DNA of 64,000 nucleotides from Fagopyrum homotropicum. Lineage: Eukaryota; Streptophyta; Magnoliopsida; Caryophyllales; Polygonaceae. A program made the translations under genes and the position numbers. How positions within the stretch are numbered: the stretch's first letter is position 1; the number at the start of each line of letters is the position of its first letter. Shown piece after piece: positions 55,372 through 64,000 of this stretch. Location of the stretch: positions 104,152,494 to 104,216,493 of the forward strand of contig BSWB01000005.1 in assembly GCA_033239125.1 (NCBI GenBank), written 5' to 3'. A model generated the notes under the pieces. The model worked only from the letters and a program-made list of their open reading frames with translations. It was not told the origin of the DNA and searched no databases.

Positions 55372-56983
55372 TTTTTTTTTGTTGGAAGGAGAGACAGTGA
55401 TCTCCGGCGCATCTGGACGCGCTTTTATTAATTGAAAAGAGGGCTAAGTAGTCATCATATGGGGATAGCACGACCTCTTGCATCAACAAGTAAAAGATCA
55501 ACTACACCATTCGGCGGGTCACTCAATACACTAAATCCAAGAGGAAGCTTCAAAGCAAATTTGGCAACAAATTCCGCTACTTTGTTCGCCTCGCGGAAGA
55601 CATGTCGAAATTGGATATTCCAGTATCTTTTCAAAAAGTCTTGGCACGAGCGTACTAGACTATCAAGAGGGTGGTGAGGGGCAATGTGGTTCTTGATGAG
55701 TTGAACACTCAATTGGGAACCAATCTCGCTGATCACCGATCGATGTCCCAACTCCCAAGCAACCCTAAGGTCATGCACAATACCCCACAACTCTGCCATA
55801 AGGATGGAACATATCCCTAGGTTGACACCAAATCCGCTCAACCACTCTCTTGGGTTATTCCTTGCCACACCCGCAGTAGAAGCGTGACCGCTACTTTTCT
55901 TGGATCCATCCGCTTTAACTTTGACAAAACCGTTCGGAGAGGGCTCCCATGCAACGTAAATAGTGCTTCTCGCTCTTCTGTCATGCACCTTACTTCTTTT
56001 ATTCCAAACATCCATGTACTTCTTTGCATAATCTTCAATGAACCGGGTTGGATCTCCACCGTAAGCTTTCCTATTGAACGCTTTCTCGGTCCTCCATTTC
56101 CATATCCACCATAAGCCAACTTAAAAAATTTCACCCCACACACATATATTTAGACCGTTTTTAGAGAACAAGTTACCTCTCAGCCAGGAGGAGAATTGAG
56201 AGTCGAAGAACCCTCCCTTGTTACGGCCGGAGCAGAGCCCTCTCCACAGCTGTTGTACCTTCGGGCAGTCTCGGAAAAGGTGAATAAGAGACTCCAGTTC
56301 TTGAGTGTAGCCCACACAAGTATCGTCCTTGCACAAGTGTCTTCGATCCCTTCCGAGTTGTAAAGAACCCCTCCTTTGAGGAGCTTCCAAACAAAGAGAT
56401 TGATCCTCTCTTGTACTCTAAGTTTCCATACAAGAGTATAAAGGCTATCATCCGGAGAGTGGAGGTTAGTAGCTCCAGACAAAGATCTGTATGCCAAGGA
56501 GATCGAGTATCCGCCATCCTGGGTAAGGCTCCAACTCAGCGCATCTCTATGGGGTAATATTTGGCCGCTTGCAGACTCCATGCTAGCAGCTTTCTAGGTC
56601 GACTGAGAGGTCAAAGCAAGCTGGAGAAGTGTTTGCATAGGCAGTGCACTACACAAGAATTGCCAATCCCAGCCAACATCGTCTATCTAGTATTCCTGAA
56701 CCAATTTTAAGCTTTTTGCATAATCGAAAGGATGTAAAGCTTGACTGATGAGAGGAGAAGCAACAATCTAGGAATCCGTCTAGAAACGAATGGTTTGACC
56801 ATCACTCAAGTTATAGCATGCACCAATCAGAATAACTTGTTGAAGCCCAATCATAATGCCATTCCAAACTTGGGAGGTAGCCCTTTGAGTTCTAATATTA
56901 TTACGGTGATACTTACTCCTAATCACCTTGACCCACAAGCTATCGTGATCATTAAAGAACCTCCAACCCAACTTACCAACCAT
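55372..56983 (-). pseudogene. LINE 3' half: RT thumb, zinc finger, RNase H
   Basis: On the minus strand from the gypsy junction: 'MVGKLGWRFFNDHDSLWVKV' then 'SKYHR' (RT distal region, about 56980-56900); a zinc-finger RT region with 'LSWSLTQDGGYSISLAYRSL' and 'VWKLRVQERINLFVWKLL' (56581-56350) and 'HLFRDCPKVQQLW' (about 56290). RNase H (about 55940-55540) has 'VKADGSKK', 'AELWGIVHDL', 'EIGSQ' and 'FREANKVAEFVAKFA'. Frameshifts separate the parts. A T run at 55372-55380 may be the poly-A end. The 5' half is missing beyond the gypsy LTR that begins at 56984. It is a different copy from the LINE at 2.4-4.9 kb. Confidence 0.85.
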
Positions 56984-58622
56984 TGTAAGACCCAATTTTT
57001 GCCTTAAATGCCCCTGCGGTGAAGGGAGCCGCCCCTGCGACACGGCGAACCGCCCTTGCGGTTTTGCCACAGATCGTGCCGATCTGATTTTTCGTCTGTT
57101 TTATTTCTTTCCATAAATAGAAGATCCGATCTTCTATCTTAAGGGTTGGCTTTCCTATGATCTTCTAACCCTAAAGACGTCCTTCCTTCTATCTTTTCCT
57201 ATTCATACCCTCTTTCTCTTCCTTTTTCCATTTCTTGCTTACGTTCTTCTTCGACCTCGAAAGCTGCAGTCTTTCTTCCTTGTGATCTCTTGCTGGACGT
57301 GTAAGTATCCTCCTTCTTTGTTCTCCCTCACGTTCATGAGTTGTTGCATGTCTTTCCCTTCTGTTTTGCTTTCTTCTTTCGTTCTTCCTTTTCTTCTTCA
57401 CAAGAATCAAGTTTGAGCCTTAATTCTTGTTGGCCTTCCCGTTATTAATTCATTGATGTTCACAGGCTCCCTTGGTCGAGTTGTGATGTGTTTGTGTGTT
57501 GGGAGAAGCAAGCTTTGAGTCCTTGTTGTCGAAGGAGACGACGAGCTTTTTGCACCATAATCGCCCCCGCGCCCTGTCCAGCCGCCCCCGCAGACCTAGT
57601 GTCGCCTCTGCAGTGTTGTCGGGCCGCCCCCAAGGGTTCCCTCCAGTTGCTCCCGTCTTTGGTGAGATGCTTCATTTCCTTGATTTCTCAATCCTTCCCT
57701 TGGCTTGTGTTGATGTTGTTGACCTTTCTTGATTTGTAAGACTAAGGTTGAGACCTTAGCTTGTGGAGATCTCTTAGATCATTAAGACTAGAAGTTATAG
57801 ACTTTTAGTAATCGTTTTGTTCTTGATTCCTTATGCCTTGTTGAGCAGGCTTTCCGTCCTTCTTTCCTATGGGAAAATGAGTTGTTCGTTGACCTTTGAG
57901 TTACCTTCGAGCGAGGTAAGCCCATTGGACTTACTTAGTTGTGTTCCGTATATTAGTTTGATAGTATTGACTTGTTTGTGATGTTGTTATTGTGATAACG
58001 GATAACCGGACTAGGATTGACCTTTATAACTGTAATTGGCGCAAGTGTATTATAAACGGTGGTGACCGCTTGTCCAGTTCAGAATGGTGAAACTAGGAGG
58101 TGCTCTTGCGACCAGTCCAACAGGTGACAGAATGATGCATACATTCTATTCCTGTTGGTGAAAGGGGACAGAAGTGAGATCGTAGCGATTCCTGTGTGAC
58201 AAAATAAGTTGAATATGTAAATGAATTAACCTTAATGATAGATAATAACCGGTTGAGTGTGAGCATGCCATATGTTTATATTACCTTATGTGTGTTTGTG
58301 CATTTACTGTCTTTCTGATATCTAGAATGTTAGCTAACGGTTTATACCGATATTGTAGATGTTCCGCAAGTTAGGGATGTTGCTGAGTGATCCGGACAGT
58401 ATGGTCAGCCGGGGTTCCCATACATTATAGGACGGGATCGGGTTTATATTTCAGTTGTTGTTCTTTTAGTTTATTTTGAACTCGGCTGCGAGTCTTTTAC
58501 GCTTTTCTTTATTATAACCTTTGGTTTTATTATAAGTTTTGGTTTTAATTTGCTTGTGCCTTGTTGTAAGATCCAATGATGTTGTTGCTACTCTTAGGGT
58601 CGGGACCCATTGTGAGGTCCTA

Positions 58623-60448
58623 TGTTACGCTCAGGATGTGTGTGTGAATCGCAATAAGCTTTAAATTTATACTCGTTATATTTATCCTAACTCCTAGCGA
58701 AACCCGCAGTGTACGGGACGTTTGTAGTAGGGATAGTATTTCGAGGTCGAACACAAAGACTAAGGTGAGATTGATTCAATTAGTGATTAAGTCTAGTGAA
58801 GATCTAAGTTAAGAAAAGAGAGAGAAATAAAGAAATGAAAATCTCAATTGTTTTTGGGTTGGGTTTTCGGTGATCAATCAAAGATCACAAATCATGCGAA
58901 ATGTAATAATCAACTAAGATAACAAATCAACGCAAGCAAACAAGCAAAAGTACGAGATATAGATCAAAGATAGAAAAGCGGATTCTAGGGGTTGGAAGTT
59001 CCGGTTATGGCATAGGACTCAAACTATCTATTCTTTCCTTGGATTAACTATGATATGTTGGGGTTAAGTGTTTCTAGATTGGGATCAATCACCGGGTAGG
59101 TCTCATGGTCCACTAGACCATCCCTAAAGTCTCATCACCGGGTAAGTCTCTAAGAACCTAAGGGACGGAATTCTACACAAACCGGATTGTTACCTAGAGA
59201 TCTAACCTATCCTTACCGGGTAAGTCTCGGAAGGGTTAGTCCTAAACAACCATCCTAGCACACTTAATCCAATGGCGGCTTATGAAGCTCACCACTACCT
59301 AGGGTTTGTCATCTTTGAGATCTAAGAGCAAGGATCACCGGATAAGTCTCTCCTAACTCTTAGTTGCTAACACTAGGTCACCCTAGGATAGATTTAGCTC
59401 AACAAACACTTAGGATTTCAACATTCTAACAATCTAAGACTAGATCCATCGAACCATGTAAGATCACGGTTTGTTCTACCTTTCCACGACCGTGGTTTGG
59501 CAAGAACTGACCGTGATTCCTAACAGAGACTACGTTCATGCACACAAGTCATCCAAAGGTAAATCTAAGTCCATCCTATCATAGCCCTAGCCATAACCAT
59601 CATTTCCTTACCCTAGAACCACATCTATTTAGCCTAAAACATTCATAATAGAAATCGAAACAATCAAACATAAAATCATGGCATCCATTTGCAAGATAAT
59701 GAAGAGAAAGGGAAGAACAAGTGAACTAAAACAAAACCAAGCTGAAAATGGAATTAGAATAACTCACAATCCTTCTTAAAGAAGGTTCAAATGGTTCATA
59801 CAACTCAAGAGATTGATTCCGAAATTCTTCACTACAAGCTACCAAAATCTATCAATGATGTGTTCTTCCTCTTCTCCAATCAAGCTCCTCTCCAATGGTG
59901 GTTTTCTTCTACCTTCTTCTTCCCAAGGATCTTCTTGTTGAGAGAATATTTTTGTTAGAGAGTAGTGGATAATGGGGAGCTGCTCCAAGATGATTCTCTC
60001 AGCCAATGCAGGACCACTTTTATAACAATTTTGCATGAGCTGGCCATGAGAATCGTGGCACAGCTGTCACAAGAATCTGGCAAAATCCACGGCCGTGGAC
60101 TTGCTCCTAACCGTGGTTTTGCTCCAGAAACCTTCTTAGGCTCGTTTAGCTATGATTTGGTGCATGGCTTGTGTTGGCAAGGTTCCATGAGCCCTCCCTA
60201 GCCTTTAGCTTGCATCCTAATGAGTCCGAGGGTGTGTCATCTTGATAGATGATCCTCAAACGTATCGTTTTAGCTCCTAAACCTCCCAAAACACCTACAA
60301 AGCAACGCACAAGTCCGTGTAGACGTCTATCTCGACAAAATACGCGAATTTGAGTGCAAACGTCGTGAACTAGTGCTAAACCATGCATAAATGAGCGGGA
60401 AATCTATCTAAATGATTACCTAAACCTAAGTCATAAATCGTGTTATCA
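58623..60448 (-). mobile_element. Solo LTR of a Tat/Athila-like gypsy lineage, 1.8 kb
   Basis: The ends are TGTTACGC...GTGTTATCA with a perfect target duplication TCCTA at 58618-58622 and 60449-60453, splitting the gypsy LTR. On the minus strand it begins TGATAACACG and ends with a part reading 'gttcgacctcgaaatacta', 'acgtcccgtacactgcgggt' and 'gagcgtaaca'. This resembles the 3' end of Tat/Athila LTRs. Recurrent 'ccgtggt' motifs occur inside. No internal region remains. Confidence 0.9.
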
Positions 60449-60496
60449 TCCTAACCCGTAACGCTTCGAGTTCCCAAAACTTGGGGTATTACAATA

Positions 60497-60508
60497 TGGT
60501 ATCAGAGC
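60497..60508 (+). other. Primer-binding site (initiator tRNA-Met) of the truncated gypsy
   Basis: TGGTATCAGAGC lies three bases after the LTR end, identical in sequence and spacing to that of the gypsy at 30-39 kb. Confidence 0.92.
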
Positions 60509-60762
60509 TCTAGGTTGGCAATAAAGGCACTTGTAATCTTCTAAAGGCCGAATAGATAAATAAACAGAACCCGCAAGGGGTCTACATTTTCAAAATGGGG
60601 TTTTGATTTTAAACTTGTCAATAGGATATATGTACGGGCGACCACCACTACCTCTGCGGATCTCAGCAGTTAGTTTTCTTTTATGTTGGCCTTTATGTGC
60701 TTTTTCTGGATTTATGCTTTAGTTGATAGCATGACCTTATATATATATATATATTATAGTAG

Positions 60763-61400
60763 ATGAGGCGTACTAGAGCTACATCTGCTATAGGACAAGG
60801 AAGGGATCGACTACCTCTTCCACCCGCCGTCCGTGGACGAGGACGTGCAGGAAGACCTCCACTAGCTAGAGGTTGGGCCAAGCCCTAGTTGCTGATCCGC
60901 CTATCGCTGAGGCGTTCGTCGAAGAGGTTGCTGAAAGCGTTGTTTTCGAGGCAGGGAACGGGGGCACTACTAGGACCGGAACACAGAGGGCATAGTCGAC
61001 TGAGTCCGGTCGAGTGTCCATTGGAGCATCTACATACCACGACTACGTGCAGAGAGTCGAGGAGGCTATCAGGACTGGAGGACCTGCGCCAGCACCATCA
61101 GTACCCGTGAGATCAGCTGAGGTTTCGTAGAGAGTTACGCAAGTTGTTGTTGCACCAGCTAGAGTTGTTGAGATTGCTAGAGTTCCAAACGAGGCGAGAG
61201 AGCCGAGATCTAACTGTTGGTTGAAGGCTTTCAACCAGCTGAAGGTTCCTTCTTTCGTAAAAAAGACTAGATTAGAGGTGTACCTGTGGTTAGGACAACT
61301 AGATTCTGCTATGGAGGCGACCGGTTGCCCAAAGAGACGTCGAATCGACATAGCGCATACGTTGCTGAAAGATCAAGCTCATTTTTTTGGAAGAAAACAA
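60763..61400 (+). pseudogene. Gypsy gag fragment
   Basis: It begins 'MRRTRATSAIGQGRD' and continues 'RGRGRAGRPPLARG', then a frameshift, then 'HDYVQRVEEAIRTGGPAPAP' and 'CWLKAFNQLKVPSF', 'LDSAMEATGCPKRRRIDIAH', 'TLLKDQAH'. It follows the gag of the gypsy at 36865-36200 closely and ends abruptly. An amber stop in 'EVS-stop-RVTQ' (near 61127) is shared with the other copy. Confidence 0.88.
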
Positions 61401-61404
61401 TATA

Positions 61405-61500
61405 ATAATATCTAAACCCCATCCTATGGAGTATGGAGACCAGTTGACCACTAACTTCCGGATCAGTCGGTCATTTCTCTAACTTATGGTATAAGCCTCC
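61405..61500 (-). repeat. Small gypsy-type LTR fragment
   Basis: 'cctatggagtatggagacc', 'gttgaccactaacttccgga' and 'tctaacttatggt' follow the same order as 19230-19300 in solo LTR 1. It is a short piece fused to the truncated gag, marking a rearrangement junction. Confidence 0.6.
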
Positions 61501-61802
61501 TAATCTTACAAAAGATATTTTTTTTTAAAATTTTTTTTATTTTATTTAGGTGATAACAAAATTACATTAAATAATTTTATGTGTCCGTACATCATAGAAA
61601 GTCCCTCGTGAGTTTGAGCTTTTATATTTAGACGATAAATAGGTTTTTAGGCTTTTAAATTTCCAAGAGGAAAAATAGAGACATTGGTTCGCTCTCCTCC
61701 TGAAGCGAAGAATCTGTTAAAAGGCAGGTTACTTTTCCTCAACCCATCCTCTTCCTTTCTTTGGCGGTCGAGATCGAATTCGAGTTCGAAGTGACTCTGC
61801 CG
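61501..61802 (+). promoter_or_regulatory. Probable promoter and leader of the RBM7-like gene
   Basis: AT-rich DNA with T runs, then a CT-rich stretch at about 61735-61765 typical of plant leaders, then the ATG at 61803. No single TATA box stands out. Confidence 0.4.
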
Positions 61803-63470
61803 ATGGCCGAAAACCCTAAATCCACCATTTACATTGGTATGTCCTACCTTTCATGCCTCTTTTCCCCTCCCCTCTTATTTTGAATTCTGAATTCTGGTTT
61901 TGACTAAATCTAAACCCTAACCGGATTAATTCACTTTGGTTAGCATCTTTATCTGCATATTGCCGCGCTCTGTGCTTTCTCTACTCCTCAATCGCCTGAA
62001 TTTACATTCTTTATGCCTTGCGCTTCTAATATTTAGACTAGACGTTGCATTGTCTCTGCTTCTTTGGTTTAATTCGGCTATGATGTTATTTTTTTGTATA
62101 TTCAAGGGAGAGTCCCTCTCCCCTTCTCTGGCTAAATTCAATTTGTGTTCCCTTTAATTTGCTCATGCTTCAGTTTCCCCTTGCCTTCCTTTTTCGTAGA
62201 AAAACAGTCCCAAATTTTTTCATTAGGGTTTAGTACCTCCCATAAGTTGTCAATCGATAACAAAAGATTGCGGACCAAAATGATAGTCCAAACTTTAGGA
62301 TAAACACGAACACTGGCAAAAGTTAGGGCCAATGGAACACAGATAAAACGTCAGTGACTATTTTAAAACATATATGAAAGGGGAGTTAGCATGGGGAGGC
62401 TCACTGAGAAGTAAACTCGGGTTCTATGTTTCAGTAAATGATGGATTTGTTTGGGGTAGATAAGTTTATGTTTGATCGCCTTGGACTCTGAAGTAACTGG
62501 TAACAAAAATATGTAAGATCAGTAACTAGTCAAAAGATTGTAAGTATTAATAAAGCTGTAGCTGAGAAATTTGAGTTTCATTTGTTGGATGTTTGAGTTA
62601 AATATTGTTGTCATTGTCCTGTCAGGTAACTTGGATGAGAGGGTAAGCGACAGGATTTTGTATGATATACTTATCCAAGCCGGACGTGTTGTTGATTTAC
62701 ACATTCCTAAGGACAAGGAAACCAATAAATCAAAGGGTTTTGCATTCGCTGAGTATGAAAGTGAGGAGATAGCAGATTATGCTGTTAAGCTATATTCTGG
62801 TCTCGTGACTCTCTACAATAGAACTTTGAAGTTTGCGGTAAGTTCTAGCTTCATGTTCTTGCATACACTTTCCTCTGCATATGAACCTCTTAGTTATATG
62901 CAACATGAGAGGGTCTGAAATATTTTTGATCTGGGAACACATCTTTGCTAAAGTCTGCTGATGTGCTCTTAAGGATGCTCATCTTGATTATATATATTAA
63001 TGCCCAATATTGTGAAAATGGATTCTGGGTGTTGAGGCAATTTTCAGAAGCTGTTAATTTTATTCCAATATGGGTGTGATTTATTTGACAGATATCAGGA
63101 CAAGATAAGTCCAATTTTAACAAGACAGTGCCGAGCTTGCAGCATTCCAATCTGCCTGGCTCATATTCTATGCAAAATGGTACGTATGTTCCTCATCATT
63201 CTATGACGTTGTCTACCTCCTCTCCATTTTAAACCTTAAACTCATTCTGTGGTTGTCTAATATATCATAAATGATCCATTTCTCGTTCTTTTTTTTTTTT
63301 TTCTTCCCCCCATAGAAGCTGCTCCTCCCGCATATTTGTATAGATCTCATTATGATGGCAACAATAATGATTTGGCTAGAAAAGCACTTGGGACTACAAT
63401 GGACAGTATTAGCAGATCTAGGTTAAGTCGACATGACAAGGGTAGTCCAGTTTCTTACCCAACTTACTGA
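61803..63470 (+). CDS. RRM RNA-binding protein, RBM7-like
   Basis: Exons 61803-61836, 62626-62837, 63092-63179 and 63316-63470 have GT-AG borders and join in frame to 162 residues. The N-terminus is one RRM: RNP2 'IYIGNL' at 9-14 and RNP1 'KGFAFAEY' at 48-55. The C-terminal half is polar and Ser/Asn-rich ('SRSRLSRHDKG'), ending 'SYPTY'. The RRM, with 'ILYDILIQAG' after RNP2, resembles human RBM7, a subunit of the nuclear exosome targeting complex. An Arabidopsis RBM7 homologue has been found with the HEN2 helicase, so a nuclear RNA-decay role is likely. It could alternatively be a general SF3B4-like RRM protein, but length and layout fit RBM7 better. Confidence 0.85.
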
Positions 63471-63912
63471 AAACCTTGAAGGGTATGTGGAAGAGGGCTA
63501 CTGAAATTAATGTGTTATGGTCTTGCTGATTTGGTAGGTATGATTAAGTTATTGATATGGCCCAACTTTGTCTGACTTATGTTATGTATCTGTGCTGCTG
63601 TCAGTTACCTTGGCAAGGACTTGGGAGTTACATTGATGTAATATTGTTATCTGAATGCCCTTCCCCATCAACAATGAGCCACAAAAAGAATTCTCTTATA
63701 TTTGGTGAATGCAGTCCATTTGGGTCTCCATGCCTTAATTTCTTTTGCATCTGTGTATCATAGGGTTTTGAGTCATACTTTTTAAAATGCGTTGTTTGGC
63801 TGCAAGTTACTAAAGATCATCTTTTTTACTATTTTTCATCTTCTTTCGGAGTCCAAGACAACTCTTTAGGGTCTTCCCATTCTTCCTAACCCGTACACAG
63901 CAACAACACCAC
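63471..63912 (+). other. Probable 3' UTR and spacer of the RBM7-like gene
   Basis: No second gene was seen. The 68-codon frame at 63557 has no recognised domain. Confidence 0.4.
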
Positions 63913-64000
63913 TAGGGATGATGGGTCGGGTGGATGACCCAAATCGCCAACGAACCCGCTAAAAAAATCACCCACCCCACCCAACCCGCCACCTGCTATT
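63913..64000. mobile_element. Possible hAT end, cut by the window edge
   Basis: 'TAGGGATGATGGGTCGGGT' followed by repeated 'gacccaa' and 'aacccgc' motifs resembles the motif-rich ends of non-autonomous hAT elements. The other end lies outside the window. Confidence 0.4.

Larger units (their letters stand above)
56984..61400 (+). mobile_element. Truncated gypsy element, same family as the one at 30-39 kb
   Basis: The 5' LTR begins TGTAAGACCC with GC-rich 'cgcccctgcg' units. Its right end 'ttggggtattaca' is at 60493; removing a solo LTR insert leaves about 1.68 kb. A primer-binding site and about 640 bp of gag follow. Sequence similarity to the family stops near 61395, so most of the element and its 3' LTR are gone. 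It landed in the LINE relic at 56983. Confidence 0.88.

Noticed and set aside
57488..57739. Open frames in the LTR of the truncated gypsy
   Set aside because: Same LTR repeat family as at 30-39 kb; no conserved frame between copies.

Overview
This window is nuclear DNA of a flowering plant, most likely a eudicot. It has spliced genes with GT-AG introns, a class II trehalose-6-phosphate synthase, chloroplast-type PPR and SDR/CIA30 genes, and a dense load of plant transposable elements (copia, gypsy, LINE, Mutator-like, hAT, Tourist-like). I cannot name the species from sequence alone. Four host genes can be supported: a TPS gene on the minus strand (coding exons 8217-11740), a 16-exon SDR/CIA30 gene on the plus strand (41430-47868), an intronless DOT4-like PPR gene on the minus strand (49477-51672), and a four-exon RBM7-like RRM gene on the plus strand (61803-63470). 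Exon joins for the three spliced genes were read from splice sites and keep frame throughout.

Layout. 1-8200 is repeat-derived: an LTR-like relic, a tandem array of about 132 bp units, a decayed LINE, and a 1.7 kb element with terminal inverted repeats. 8200-12300 holds the TPS gene. 12300-15850 holds a Tourist-like MITE, Helitron-like ends and short tandem arrays. From 15850 to about 40130 lies one nested transposon stack. A Mutator-like element was split at its putative start codon by a copia retrotransposon (17494-39303). That copia was later hit by two solo gypsy-type LTRs in opposite orientation (18975-21571 and 26245-28669) and by a full-length gypsy element inside its right LTR (30102-38928). 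Every level has a matching 5 bp target duplication; only the copia duplication carries a mismatch. 40130-41430 holds a 168 bp duplication, a Tourist-like MITE and a SINE-like insertion just upstream of the SDR/CIA30 gene. 48-57 kb holds a copia fragment, the PPR gene, a non-autonomous hAT and a second LINE relic. That LINE is interrupted by a truncated gypsy copy (56984-61400) whose LTR is itself split by a solo LTR of another lineage. The RBM7-like gene follows, and the window ends inside another likely hAT end.

The host genes do not form a pathway. The SDR/CIA30 and PPR genes both look chloroplast-targeted and are convergent. From memory, their Arabidopsis counterparts lie near each other on chromosome 4, which hints at conserved synteny. 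The points most worth checking are the PPR gene's missing E+/DYW tail, a run of amber stops at glutamine sites in the young gypsy element that fits CHG-methylation decay, and a long hairpin conserved near the U3 end of both solo LTRs.
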